In this document: positions 24,717 to 38,769 of the stretch, piece by piece | Layout of the letters: each line of letters starts with the position of its first letter | Position numbering within the stretch: position 1 is the stretch's first letter | Assembly (NCBI GenBank): GCA_002914805.1 | Contig: JXTB01000145.1 | Coordinates: 434,234-498,233 of the forward strand | DNA: 64,000 bases | Source of the DNA: Parasponia andersonii | Lineage: Eukaryota; Streptophyta; Magnoliopsida; Rosales; Cannabaceae | Reading direction: 5' to 3' | The notes under the pieces: model-generated | Database searches by the model: none | What the model saw: the letters and a program-made list of their open reading frames with translations, nothing else | Told to the model about the DNA's origin: nothing | Made by a program: the position numbers and the translations under genes

Positions 24717-26249
24717 TGTTAGAATAATTTTCTATAAAGCAGTTTATTATTTAGATATTAAAAACAATATTTATTGGATTATTTAGTATCTATTTGTTAT
24801 TAATAAATTTCATGTTATGAATTTCTATTTCATTTATATCCTATTGATATACATGTGATGTATATGTTTATCTTATACAAACATCTAAAAGATTCCAAGA
24901 CATGAAATGAGTAATAAAGAATTATTCGTATGATGAGTTCATATGTGGGAGATATTATATTCTTTATTTCATTATGTCTAAATTAAATTGTTCGCATTCT
25001 GTATATTGAAGATGAAATACTTTACTATACCATAGAATATAGTGTTGTCTATTTAATTAATGAAGTCTTTAATTATCGAAGTAAATCTTCGGATAGAAAT
25101 ACTAGTATGTTATAAGAAAGTTATAACAGCATCGAACATGACCTAGTGAATTAGAATTTGAGGTTAAGTGCCGTAACTCAAATTTCTAATTTTACTAATC
25201 TAGCACTAGTGTAGAAGACCTTAATCCTAGTGATTAACGAACTTACTTTCATGTATTTTGTCTTTTTGAGTTACTAAAGGACTAGTTTCGATTTATGGTT
25301 TGAATTCCGGTATCTTGGAAGATAAGGTGTATGAAATGTGTAGAATGTTTTTCATGATGGACACCATGTATATGATGTCACTTTGAGTTTTTTTAAGTAC
25401 TTGGATAATATAAACACTATGTGAATTTGACTATGTTTGTATAAGTAGATACAAACACCATAGTCAACTGTTATCCATTAGATGAAAAATGACAACTTAA
25501 AGGTAAATATGTACTAGAAGAGTAATACGGTAATTTCACCATACTAGTACGACATTGCATTGGAGGTATATCTACAAGTATAGTATATGCTAAATGGATC
25601 AAGCTAATTAATTATTAATAAACTTCACAAAAAAAATAAATGATATTTAGTCCAAGAGTACAATATTGGGCCTATAGTGGTGTGCCCCAATATTAATAGA
25701 CAAAACTCAATCATAATTAAGGATTAATTATGATAGTGAGTATATGGTTCATTGAAGCTTGGGTTTTATGGATCTGTTTGGTCCTCTATCTAGCTTAAAT
25801 TAAAGCTCAATAGTTATTTGATGATTAGTTGAGCCCAACAAGCCCAATAAGCCCATTAGAATTTACTAATCTCTCTATAGTTAAGAGAAAAGTTCTCTAG
25901 CAACTAGATATAAGTGTTACACGTGAAACACTCCTTTGAGAAAAGAGTGTCACACGTATAACAGAGAGAGAGGGAGTGTAGAATATCAGCCAACCCGGAG
26001 AAATCGTTTCGAGAAGATTGTTTTCTTGTTAGTCTGCGGATCTCTTTGTTGGGAATCAAGAAGGTGATCACTTACCGGATCAATCAAACGGCTTTCGAGA
26101 ATAGATGGAAAGACAAGAAAGTTATGGAACGAGTCCAGGTATTGTTCTTGTCTAGATCAAGAGTTAATTTATGTTAGATCACTATCTGAAATATTTTGTA
26201 AAAAGAAAAAATTTAAACGATCAATTCCGCTGCGTTTCTTGATTTTACA
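24717..26249 (+). mobile_element. Probable solo LTR, Copia type
   Basis: The block starts TGTTAGAATAATTTTC and ends CTGCGTTTCTTGATTTTACA. Direct flanks are AAAGT and AAACT, a 5-bp duplication with one mismatch. The end region (GATCAATTCCGCTGCGTTTC) is characteristic of the 3' end of plant Copia LTRs. Nothing resembling a primer-binding site, gag or pol follows, so a solo LTR formed by recombination fits best. Confidence 0.55.
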
Positions 26250-29200
26250 AAACTATGGTGTTCTTAAAAAATATTTTATGAAAATATTTTTTGGAAATTT
26301 TATTTCAATAAACACTAGAAAAAGTATCATCCCATGGTGATTGAATAATTAAAATTTCCTACTAATTACTGAAATTGGATAACCCTAATTTTATCTAACA
26401 AATTAAAATTCAAAAATTAAAAAATTAAAATAAAATACTAAAAATAAAAATAAAAACAAAATGCTAAATTAAATAAATCAAAAAAATCTATAGAGAAAAT
26501 ACCAATGCAAAAAAAACATAGGACACTAATTTCACCTTCCAAATCCTCTTAATTTTCTATTGCTTCTTTTTAATCCAATTACTTTACCCAAGTGCCAATT
26601 AGAATATCCTAACGTATATTACTAATCTCTTTCAAGACTTAATAGTAATATCTCCACTTAATAATTTACAATATTCCTATACAAATTGAATTAAGCAAAA
26701 GATTTATTAAGCTTTATGATTTCTTTTAAAATTGCATAAAGTTATGAGTATATTCTTATCCCATACAATTTATGTTATTCTATTCATGGACATATTCTAA
26801 ACATCCTCTTCCAATTCAGTATAGAAATTGTTAATTAATTAATTGAGTGATCAAGTCAATCAAAAATATTAAGCACAAATAGAATAAAGACTTAGTAATA
26901 CCAAAAAAAAAAAAGAATTACAAATAAACTATGAAAAATTAAGATTCATAGTCAGGATCCATTGATATCCTAAAAACAAAAATTCTATTTCATAACTAAA
27001 TAAATAAAAACTAAAACAGAAAAATAAAACCAAATAGAAAAATCTCGCGATTGAAAAGACTCCACTCTATTGCTCATTCTACCACTTTTTCTCTCTAGAA
27101 TGTTGTCCTTTTCCCTATCATATTTTGGTCCTTGTATAGCTTAAGAATAAATACAAAGATATTTTCTGATTAGTTGATATGATGTGATCCTTTCCTATTT
27201 ATTCTCTATTTCTCTCTCTCTCTCACGTTTTTATTCAATTTCTGATTCAATGGAAATAATCTTGTGCAGCATAATATTGTGAGCTTGCCACTTAAATCTC
27301 TCTTGATTGGCCATTCAAAAAGCTAGAGTTCTAGGGCTAAGATGGCACTTTCTCATTGGAAATCAAGTGCACATGCTTTGAGAAACAATGGATCCAACAC
27401 TCTGACAGCCACTAAAAGGCGAGAGCCCCACATGTCTGCCACTGACCTCGTCCACTCTCCCTCTGTGCGTGTGAATTACACGCACTCACTAGATGCACTG
27501 GATCTCGATCCAGCAGTTGAGATTTGTCCAAATTTCTTTTTTTTTTTTCTTTTCTAAACCTAAATCTATTTCAAAACAAACTCAATTAAATACAACTAAT
27601 TCAAATTAAATTAAACTAATCCAAAATCAATTAAATACCTACATTTAATAGAATATCATAAAATTAAATAAAAATAAATCTAAAGAAAAATAAAATAAAA
27701 TAAATTTAAATTATTTAAAATCTAAATTAAAATTACTCTAAGACTCTAAATTAAAATTGCTCGAAGACACACATTTTTAATGAATAAAAAACATATATAA
27801 CTCTATAAAAATAGAATTATTGGGTACCTCTGCTACATATATTTAGTTAATTTATGATATATATAATTATGTGTTTCTCATTCTGATTTTGAATATATGA
27901 TTATTATAGATACTAATTGTTTTATATACATAATTAATAAATAGATTTTGTAAAAGGTAATTGAATTTCTACTGAGCATATAAATTCTTACCCCCCAATT
28001 TCTTTTACTTTTAGGTGTTTGTCTAATTAAGGTAGTCGTCTTGATAGATAAATAAGCTGTGCAAAGTTTTATATGTAGTTTTTTGTGGGTGTTCATATTT
28101 TATTGTCTTTTTTCCTTGTTCAATTATTTAGTCAAGATTAGTAAATCTACTAAGTGAATATATGATGATAGTTTTGTAGTAAATTTTGAAACTTGAATCT
28201 ACAAATAATTTAATATAAGTTATTTTAGACTTTGGATTAAAGTTTTCAATTGAACTCAACTTACCATAATCCATGAATTATTTATGAGTTTTAAAACAAA
28301 TTAATCACAAGATTTCTTAAACTTTAATTAGTATTTTTCTTAAGTAATTAAAGCTATTAAGAGTTTTTAATAGTTGTGGGATTTATAATGATTTAAGAAC
28401 TAAAATAAATTTATAATATATATAATTTCCCCTGAATTTCAAAAAAAATAATATTTTTACTTAAAATTACTAAAAGTTACGGTTTTAGATTTCCAGTCAT
28501 GACAAAAATGATATCAGAGACGAAGGCTTCAGATCCTTTTGGGATATTGCTTATGAGATTTTGTTGTTAAAAAGGATTTTAGAAGATATTTGATAAATAC
28601 CTCATACATTATTTAGGAATTGAATGAATATGTTGTCTTTACTCTGATTTGTCCCGAATTTTTCGTTCATCTCCTTAGAGTGAAGCTCTAGTATCCTTGG
28701 GATGGTTATACTCCAGAAATTCTAGTCTCAGGGGTGTTGGAATTGACATAAAACTAGTGAATTCTACTCTTATCGAAATTCTCTAATTTAAATGGACATT
28801 CATCTTGTACTCTTATGTCCATTATGGTAATAAGCTATATGAACCTCTTAAGTTCTGAGATAGCAATTCTGTATCTTATATCTTGATTAGCATGGGTTGA
28901 CTTCATTTGTATTTATGGGATTATAATATTAATTTCTTGATTTAAGTATACTTTAAATTACTCAGTTCATGTAAATGATGGTAATGCTTGTATTGAAATG
29001 ATTAAATTGATGATACTTTTTGCATGGCAAATTTTTTGTAGATTGATAAATTAGTATGATAGATTGAGTTTGCTTAAATATAGTATTATATTAAATTCAC
29101 CAAGATTTACTTGACATCAATTATCAATTGTGCACTAGTAGAATAAATGATTTAATTTGAGATTATTTAGTTGTTTGGTTTTGTCTAAATTAATGAATTA

Positions 29201-30749
29201 TGATTAAGTCTCCTTCTAAGTTGTTTACTTGTAATAAATTGTTTTGTCTACTTGATAGCAGCAAGCCTAGTTTTCTTATCTTTTCAAATTGAAACTTTTA
29301 GGGGAAAAAAAAAAAAGATCTGTCTATTTAGATATGGTTTTCATTCGGACTTATATTTTCTTTCTAAATATATCAGTTTTGTAATCTTTGGGTAAGAAAT
29401 TAATTGGTTATTAGTAATTTAATCAAATTTAGAACTATTTACATAATATGTGACTCTTAAATTTTCAAAACTGATTAATATGGTTTGGAATGGAATACGC
29501 GGCTATAATTGAGAAAATTGCATACATTTATTTTCAAGAGAACCATGGATATTTTAAAACTTAAGTATTAGTTAGGTAAAAATAATTCATTTTTTCAAAG
29601 GATATATTCGTTAAGAACGCAGTCAAGTAGCACATAAAGACAATTTTTTGCTGGTAATCTTTGTTATCTTCTTTTCTTGGAGAATTATAGTAACCTACAT
29701 TTCTTGCTTTTATTATGTCTATGATCAATTTTTCATCTCATTTTTTGATGAGTTTGAAATTGTAGTCTTCTATATTTGTATTTCTCTTTAGAAGCCTTTT
29801 TTTTATCCCCCCCCCCCCCCCCCAAAAAAAAAAACAGAAAACAAAAATTAGCAGTTTGTCATTTCCAACTTTACCCTCTCTTTTTATTATTGGACTTCAA
29901 ATATTGATTCTTAGGTAAGACATTCCAAAGAGTCAAAGACATTGATGTGATCGGAGTAATGGATAATTTTCAAATTAGTTACTTTTGTTATGCTAATTTT
30001 TGGCCGCTATTCGATGAGAGGATTAACACTACAACAATGATAAATTTGAAGGTACGGTACTATCTAAATTGAAAATTTGAAGGTCAAAGAGGTATAACCA
30101 ATATATATTTTCTTTTTCAAAAGAATATTGTCCAAACCGGGTCTGCAAGGCATTACAAAAGACTGCCAAGAACTTGGGAAAATGGACGTGACTGAGAGTA
30201 TTTTGGACTAAAATGATCTTTTCAGAAGTTTTTTAAGCAGTGATTTTTCTAGGAATGTTGCAATTTTCGGCGACAAGTTGTGACAATTTAGTGATAGGTA
30301 GCCATTATATGTATTACCATAAATTTATATTTTTTTTAGAACTAAATCGGTGATCACCAAGGGTGAGATGTGCGGTATGTGGAGCGATTATTTTGCTCCG
30401 TGGTTTGGTATTAGGTCCAATTTTTCTCTATCGCCGCCGCAGTGTAATTTGAAATATAAGATGTGTTTTCTACTTCCATAATTAACAAACCACTCAATGC
30501 ATACACATATATGTACACACAATAATGTTACTAATTCTTCTATATAAATTTACATTTATAAAGAGACATAAATAAAAAAAAATTAAAAACCCTAAAGTTT
30601 CTGGAAGTTGATATATTCTAAACTAAGGATATGAGTTATGTCGTTTCGCATACCAATATATTTTAATAAACATATATAGTTATAAGGAAGAATTAGAAAC
30701 CTTAAATTCATAAATTAAGTATTTGATAGAAATTTTAAATGTCTGTGTG
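26250..30749. other. AT-rich spacer with no supported gene
   Basis: No open frame shows a domain. A less AT-rich island at about 27320-27500 (with CACATGTCTGCCACTGACC) has a 71-codon frame but no splice signals or homology that I recognise. A C17 run followed by A11 lies at 29807-29834. Confidence 0.5.
29807..29834 (+). repeat. Homopolymer junction C17-A11
   Basis: Seventeen C are directly followed by eleven A. The true length may vary or be affected by sequencing. Confidence 0.9.
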
Positions 30750-31517
30750 TATGTATTTTTTTTTTAATGATTTTGCTTTAGTAGTTATAACATTTTGAAG
30801 ATTATTCCTCTAATTTGGGACAAATTTGTAAGATCTAGACCACATGAACCACATCACATCAAACTGCATAATAATGAAATATAATTTGATGCTGTTAATA
30901 AGTTCATCTTAACCATGGTAGTTAAGGATTTACTTCCACCGTACTTTGAGTTTGATTAAGAATTTTCGTGAAGTACCGACCAACTCACGTCGTACTCACT
31001 TCTCCTTATGGTCATTTACATAACAATTGCGTGTTATACACTTCTAGAAGAGTCATTTTCAAAATACACTGAGAAAAATCATTTTAGTCCAAACTACTCC
31101 TAGCCCAGGTCCATCATTTATACACATATACCCCGTCTGTCAAGGGTCAGTGTCGTGTGCCGAAATATGTAGAACCTTTAGGTTTCGGCCGAATAGAAGT
31201 TGAAACATAGATTGTCTATTTATAGATTTATTTTTAATTCATTTTCTAATCAGAAAGCTTTTGATTGAAGAACGAGTGCAAAAGCAGCAAATTTTATTAA
31301 CAAAACAAAAGTAAATAAAGTAACATGTGGACTGTTGTTATAAGTAATGAAGGGTATCTACCAAATAAATTATTATAAACCTCGTTTCAGATGTACATCA
31401 TCTTGGATTTTTTTTTTTTGGGTGATATTTTCAACTATAATAATCAATAAATATACATAAAAGAAACCCTAAAACCTACTTAACAGAGTCTTTTTTCTTC
31501 CCCTTTAAATTTCTTCT

Positions 31518-34500
31518 CTAAACTTTAGTCTTATTACCTGCTTTCCAAGAACTCCAACATCCCCGGTGCCCGGTCCATCGGAAAGTCTCCGTGGCGTTGA
31601 CATTGGCGAAGCGTTTATAGGACATAATCTTCTTAAACCTCTTCCAATCCCGGAGTACAGCCCTTAGATCAGTTACCTTAGCAGTGATACTCCGGCAGCA
31701 ATTGGCATGGACAGTGGTCACTTCCCTAAAGTCCTTACTATCTTGGCAAAACCCACTAAAGTGAAGGGTGTCCAAGAACCTAACCTTAAGGCCCAATTGC
31801 CCAATTATACCGCCTCTTATTAGGTCCAATAAGACGTCTTGCTCTTTTTGGCCCGTTGAGTTGTCTCTCAAGGAGTACCATTTATCAAACAATGCAATGG
31901 TTTTGTTGTTTGATCTTATATAGTAAAACCCAGTGTTGATCAAGTGCTTTTCACTCCATGGATCTCCAAAGAACATATCTGTACTTATTTGAAAATCCTC
32001 AGTTTCGTTTTTGCTTAGTTTTTCAAACGGGTTTCTAAGCCACACCACGTCCATGTCCTATTTCAGATAATAATAAGTAATTAATTAGACAAATAAAATG
32101 ACGAAGGAAAAGATATGCGAAAATGAGTGTTCTGTGACTGACTGTTCATACATATAGAACCAGTGGAATAAAGCAAATATGATGATCAAACAATTTTATA
32201 CTCATGTACGTGCAATAAATAAAATTTGGGGGACTAGTTCTATTCATGGTTTTGTGGTCCAATCCAACAGTGAAAAGTCATGATAGAAAAATCATATTGC
32301 GCTTAAAAAAGCACATATTTTTGTTAGATTGAGAGAAAGAAAAAACTAAATTTGATCCCAATATGTGTGTATATATATATATATATATTCGATGTACAAG
32401 ATATCATTTCTAAGTTTTACTTACACATGTTCTAAGCCTTTATTTTATTTAATTGTTCGAAAGACTAATATGGATGAAGTACTTATTACTCTTTTTGGGA
32501 TGATAGGCCGTTTATATATAAATATTGTTTATCGAACCATCAGTAATTTTAATCATTTTAAGATTATATATTATAAGATATGGTTCTACTTTTATGGTCG
32601 TCAGAGGCTCACATTTCATATGTTTTGCTCTCTGAAGTCTGAAGTCGTGTAAATCAGAAATGAATTAACCCACCTAATCCTTGCCTTTTTTTTTTATCTT
32701 TTTTTATTTTTAATTCTACTATATTTACTGAGCAATGTGAGCATAAATGAAATTAGTTAACGTTAAGAAACCCAACCATCTATTCACGCTCAAATCTTTT
32801 AGTTAATTAGTACTACTCAAAATCATTACACACAAAACGGGGCCCTTTGCGTGACGGATCAAGCTGATCTACTATTTTATATATATACACCTACGTATTA
32901 TATATATGTTATCTAGAATACGCCTCTAGATCATATATGTACATGTCAACTAACTTCTTTAAAAAATTAGCTAGCTGCCTAAACCCTAAACGTAGCTCGA
33001 GTTCAAGCATTAAATAATAATAATATTCCTTCTATCCGCTCTCACTAAAATAATGCAATAGAAGGAAATAAAAAGACAAAAAAAAAAAAAAGGAATCAAA
33101 TAATTGATTGATCAATTAGTGTCGGCAACAAACGTAGACTCATTCGGATACCTAGAAAATTTCCAAAAAAAATCTTCTTTGCTGTTTTTCACATCATGCA
33201 CCAAGTCTTTTATATATTATTTTTGAAATATTTACGGTCGCATGATGTAATTAATTGTCCCCATATATATGTTCCTCAAATTATGGTTTGACATTTTGGT
33301 ATCTCCGTTGTCTCTTTTTCTTCCATGTGAATCGAACATTTTTAGCCCCAGCAATATGTAGTTATATGATATATCTAGTATCAAACTTTATTAATAAATA
33401 AATAAATATACGGTTAAAATAAAACAAAAAAAATACTATTTGACATCATTGGAAGTATTATTTTAACATCATGGGAATATCTAGAACACCATAAAATATA
33501 ATAGCCACGATCAACATTGCCAAATTATACTATGCTAATGCTCTCCTCTTACTGATTTTGTTAAATATTTTTGCCGTAATCATCGTTCTGTAACATGTTG
33601 AATTTAGAATACCTATTATTGAAAAGCTTAATTATAAATTATAAACTCTACCCTCAGAATGTTTGTTACTATATACATCGAAACAAATGTCATAAAACTC
33701 TATCACCTCCGGTTTAACAACCTAGAAAAAAAAATAAAGAAAAAGGGCTAATTGAGTGCCAACCTAATTGTTATGTTTCTCTTCTTTGAGCATTGTTTTT
33801 ATTTCAAAGAATATATATTAGAAAAGTCTGCAACCAAATAGCAGAATTTTAAGACAAAATGGTGACCATCTTGTATGAGCATATATATAAATATATGTAC
33901 AATGAATGTATATGCACGTTTTACGACATTCTTCAAAGCTTTTTCTTGTCAATGAACGTGTAAATGATCAACACGTAACTTATAAAAAGGAAATTTTTCA
34001 AAAAAAGAAAAAAAAACAGAGGAGAAATTTCAATTATTCAAGTCACATTCTTTGACTTCTTTATCCAACTTCTTCGGAAGAGGCTTGACTTTGCATGTGA
34101 ATTTTATGAACTCTACGGACAATGATCATATTTATAAATATAATTAATCTTTTTTATTTTTCATTTTAATTTTAGAAAAAGCAATATATTAAATACTTCT
34201 TACGACTAGTATTAGTAGTGATGTATTATTTTGGTGGGTTTAGGAGCCAGTTTGCAGATAAGTTCTCACACATTACAAGGGTTGGGAAAAAAAATGAGTT
34301 CTCACACATTACAAGGGTTGAACTTACACCAGATATGGAAAAACAGCAAATATAATTAGTACCGAGATAAGATCAAATGCTCCCAACCAATTATAAGCTT
34401 ATTTAAAAAGTTAGAAAAATGTATGCGCGAATATTTTTAAAAACTTACCTTAAAAGGAGAGGGAGTTAGAAAAAGTAGTTAACCAATGCATTGTGATTAT

Positions 34501-36994
34501 TATTTTTATTACAATATGTGGTAGCTATATGGTGATACCGATACCCAGAAACAAACTCCACAACCCCACGAAAACGTCACTAATTAATTAAAGTTATTTA
34601 TATCCCTCAGTTACGGATAGTGCCCAAGTCAACCAACCTCTTTTCATGTGATTAATTTATTCTAGAAAAACCCATATGTACTCGGAAAAATCAAAGAAGA
34701 AAATATTGTGAATAATTAAAATCCCAAGACGAAAATTAAAAGCCACATATGAGATTTAGACTGTGACAGACAGCTGGGTTCTACTTCTATTGAATGTGTT
34801 CATATGAAATTGAGAGGTCAAAATCCCAATGTTTCAGATCCCAAATACTATGGGTCCCCGTCCATCCCCTATAAAAGCTCCTAAACTTTTGGCTCAAAAT
34901 CAAATCATTAAACGCCAAATGAGCTCATCCCCGTTACGTGGCACCACTCCAAGTCTCTTCCACTCAAATTCCGCTATACTTCATTTAGGCTAGTAGGTAG
35001 GAAAAAGAGCCAAAGAAGAGAGAAGAAAGAAAAATTTTGACGAAAAATTGGAAAGAAATTAATATTAAAGTTGTCTGGTAGAAGTAAAAAATAAAGGAAA
35101 GAGAAAAAAAGAGAAAAAAAGAGGGAAAAAAAGTACTGACACTCATTTAAATATTTTTTTTTCAAAAATAAAGAGTAAAAAAATAAATTTTTTTTTTACT
35201 CATGTTTAAAGTAAATTTTAAAAATAAATTTATCTAATTAATTTTGTATGTTATTTTTAAATTTTTTTTTTTAAAAATAAAATAATTATTTTAAAATATA
35301 CTAATTTTTTTTATATATATATCAAATAATAATAAAGAAAAAAAATACTTTTTTCTTTTTTATTCTACATATTTTTTTTTCTCTCTTAATTTTTTCTTCC
35401 CTTCTACTTTTTTTCCTCTCTACCAAACGTAGCCTTACTGCATAACTAGTCATTCTTACAAAATTTTATTACTCAATATTTCGAGCCTCCTCTATCGTTT
35501 TGCAGAGTTAAAAGGGTTATAGAACTCTTGGATAAGAGAGCTAAGTTACCACCCGCTAAACTTTTATCAGTAGTCCAAGACTCGTCAATTTTGTCCAGCC
35601 CTCTCTAGCATATATAGTAATGATCTGATCTACCCTCCTAATAAAGTTGACAAAGGTTCTTAAGCCCTTTAATTATTATAATATATAAAAGTTACACCTG
35701 GGTATTGTCACGTCACGTACGTCATATATTACGTGAAATTAAACTAATAAGACTAGACCTTTGCATTTCTCTCATCTCTATTAACTATTTATCTAGATTG
35801 ATATTTTCTCCCCATGGGATTCAAGAACTTTTCACTGAAATCTATTTAAAAAGTTAAGTTATCATGACTTACTAGAAGAGAAATCGATTTCTTAATGAGA
35901 CTTATTCTATAAGAGATACGAGAATGTCGGTCGAGTTACATATTTAAAAAAAAAAAAAAAAAGCGGTCGAGTTCTGACCCCCTAAAAGCAACAAAATTAG
36001 AACTTTGTTACTTTTTATTTTTATTATTCTTTTAGGCTAAGTCACGAGGCAGAACTGTGAACACCATAAAGGACTTTTCGTAGCAATATAAGATTTTCAC
36101 AACTTTCTAAAATTTGATATATTGTGCCTAATTATTTTGACCGGTCGCGGCCATATTCCCTATCTTTCTTAATATTATTATAAATTTTCTTAACTTAAAA
36201 CATTCATATAATATAGTAATCATTTACTCAAAAGGGAACAAGAAAAATGTAACTTAGGATGGTGTACCGTAAAAATGAAGCTGTAACCCCGTTTGAGAAC
36301 CTCCAAGAGGAACAAAGTTCGTCTCCACATCATCTTAATAAAATCATGCGACATATAAAGCTTTTCTCCCATGAAATCCACACCGTCCGTTTCCAATCTG
36401 AAGCAATTCAGCCCCAAGAACCGGCAACGATCGTAAGCCGTCTGATCAACCGCCACGAGGAGAAGATGATCACGCAGCTTCTTAGTGTCTTCTCCTAACC
36501 AAAGACTGTCTAGGAAGATATCAAGCATAGTGGTATCTGCCTTCATATCTTGGTCCGCATAAGCCTTATTGATAACAGCTATAATAACAGTCTTATTTTC
36601 CATTGAGGCTTTTTCCAAAGCGGATTCGAGCTCATCTTGTGGAGCCTCAGCCACCGTCTGAAAAAAAAAATTATTATTATTATTATTATTTTTTATCGTA
36701 GTCACTTGGTGGATGACTCAAACTAGTTATAATTACATATATAACCAGCTTTCGAGAAAATAAATAAATGACTAGAATTCGAGAAATGAGATATGATGAT
36801 GTGAAACTTACCGAGCTTGGGAGTTGACATGATTGGAGTTGTTCTCTTCGGAAAGGAAATATTGGGAGGTTTGTTAGAGAGTAAGATGGGGACCAAATGG
36901 AGAGATAAAGAATAGTACCAGTCAAGAAGAGAAAGATGAGTGCAAGATTGGAGCCGAGAGACAGCGAGTACTGGATTTTTTTGGGGTGATCCAT
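31518..36994 (-). CDS. Golgi-type glycosyltransferase, nucleotide-diphospho-sugar transferase family (copy B, 370 aa)
   Basis: Exons: 36994-36812 (61 codons), 36657-36268 (130 codons) and 32057-31518 (179 codons plus stop). Introns are 154 bp and 4210 bp, GT-AG, phase 0, at the same places as in copy A. Residues about 16-32 (NLALIFLFLTGTILYLS) form the signal anchor. The catalytic region shows TVIIAVINKAYADQD, LLLVAVDQTAYDRC, LETDGVDFMGEKLYMS, FIFT|DMDVVWLRNPF (DxD at about 192-194), NTGFYYIRSNNKTI, EQDVLL, HFSGFCQDSKDF and VHANCC. It is a PF03407/GT77-like type II protein, presumably in the Golgi and acting on a glycan or glycoprotein; the substrate is unknown. Copy C is its degraded duplicate and copy A a more distant paralog. 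The large intron 2 houses a PIF/Harbinger-like MITE. No disabling change was seen. Confidence 0.9.
34261..34321. repeat. Short direct duplication in intron 2 of copy B
   Basis: AGTTCTCACACATTACAAGG occurs twice about 35 bp apart, followed each time by GTTG. It is a small local duplication. Confidence 0.8.
34988..35434. mobile_element. PIF/Harbinger-like MITE (447 bp) in intron 2 of copy B
   Basis: The left end GGCTAGTAGGTAGGAAAAAG is mirrored by a right end reading, in reverse complement, GGCTACGTTTGGTAGAGAGG. TTA occurs on both sides (34985-34987 and 35435-35437), the 3-bp duplication typical of PIF/Harbinger elements. The inside is low-complexity A/T with no coding capacity; the lysine-rich open frame at 34974-35165 is a by-product. 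Confidence 0.7.
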
Positions 36995-37200
36995 CTGTGT
37001 TTGTGTTGTATGTTTTTTGGTTTTTTTTTTAGTTTTTTTTTTTTTTGCTGGGAAATTGGGAGAGGAGAGAGGTTTAGAGAGATGAATTGAAGAAGAGAGA
37101 AGAGTACGCTGGTTTGGTGAAATGGTTAGGAGTGGCCAGATGTGCCTGGTGAGGTTTTTATTGGGGTACTTCACTTATTATTATATTAAAAATAAAATAA
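36995..37200 (-). promoter_or_regulatory. 5' leader and proximal promoter of copy B
   Basis: The minus-strand sequence contains a CCCCAATAAAAACC TATA-like motif at about 37155, roughly 160 bp upstream of the ATG. The stretch CAGGCACAT, CTAACCATTTCA and ACCAAACC is shared with the same position upstream of pseudogene C (56410-56480), showing that the promoter was duplicated with the gene. Confidence 0.45.
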
Positions 37201-38761
37201 TAAAGAAAACTCTATAATGATCAAATAGTATAAGTCATGCATGTCCCGTCGGTACCTATAGTTTTTTTTGGTCCAGATAATTAACCTAGCAATAGGTTGA
37301 AATTGATGTGTTCTCTTCGAAATATACTGTGACAATATTATTCAATATTATGATATAATTCGTGGTATTATATGTGAGTTACGTTCTAAAATGAATTTTT
37401 TGGAAAATTTATTTTTGTTAGTTTTTTTTTTCCTCATTTGATGATTGTAAAAGTTTACTTTATTTTTCATTATTTCTAGTTTCGATTGAGTCAAAGTTGT
37501 TGTTATAGGAGTCGTGAGATAATTATTCTCTGTATCTATTTTTTAGGTTTTTTTTTATGAGCTATTTTCTAGGAATTACCGGTAATTATTTTGTATCATA
37601 ATTGAGATTTTCAACAATCATACAAGAAAGTTAGTGCTATTATCATTCCGTCAAATTACAACGCAAATGGAAGTCACAAACTTGACTGGTAATCACATGA
37701 TTTAAGATTCAAATCCTTCTACCTTTTAGATTTATATATAATAAAATTCCGATAAATGAATGTTCGATAAATTAATAATATTAGTTAAATAATAAAATTT
37801 TTTGGTCACAATTCAGGTTAATATACTAAATTAATATTCTCTCTAAATACATAAGATAATAAATCTTTTGTAGTTCCTTTAAAACCCATCGAATATATAA
37901 ATTAATAATCGATTAAATACATAAAAGAAACAATACATAAACACAATATTAGTGAGTTTTTTTATAGATAATTTCTATTTTCTTAATTATCTTTTTTTTT
38001 TCAAAATACATTTAAAGTTGGTTGTATATTATTTGTACTTAAATTGAATTCAATCTCACTTTAATTTTTGCATTTCATACAATATATTCGGAATATGATT
38101 TAGTATCTATTTATAATTATTTAGATTCTAGAACTAAAACTAATAGCTATTTATAAATATTATATTTAATATACACAAAATATATTGAAATACTATATCT
38201 AATAAAATAATAAATTTTAAAGCTAATTTTATCATAAATATATATACTTCTTAAATTTTAAAGTACACTGAAAATAAATTATTAGAATTTTATTTATGTA
38301 CAAATAATTTGTATGCACACATTAATTTTAATTGTATCTATATATATATATGAGGAAAAAAAGTACAAATATTAAACACATACTACTCTTTTCAATTAAT
38401 AAATATTAATATATAGAGGCTTTATTGCATGTAAGGAAAACTACGACACTGGGAGAAATAGATATGAGCATCATAACTTTGGACCAAGTCATCATTAAAA
38501 AAGATTACTTCGAAAGTTCGAATGGTAATAACATGTACGAATGAAAGGCAGTTTCATTTAAATATTTAATTAAATCTTGTATTTCTCATAAAAAATAAAT
38601 TTATTATTAAAATAAATCAATTAAAGAAATTTCTGCTGGAATTTGTTGTATCTCAATGGTTTGTTTTGTAATTTAGAAATTTCTATTTGTGGGAGTAAAT
38701 ACAGTGTAAAACAAACTAACAAATTCTACCATTTCTAAAGATAGTAAGCTTTAAGCTAGTC

Positions 38762-38769
38762 CTTAGAGC
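38762..38769 (+). repeat. Left 8-bp target-site duplication of the hAT-like MITE
   Basis: CTTAGAGC occurs here and again at 39382-39389. Confidence 0.85.

Noticed and set aside
27342..27557. 71-aa frame in a less AT-rich island
   Set aside because: It ends in poly-Phe from a T run, has no recognised domain, and no supporting exon is nearby.
34974..35165. 63-aa Phe/Leu-rich frame on the minus strand
   Set aside because: It falls inside the Harbinger-like MITE and reflects A/T low complexity.
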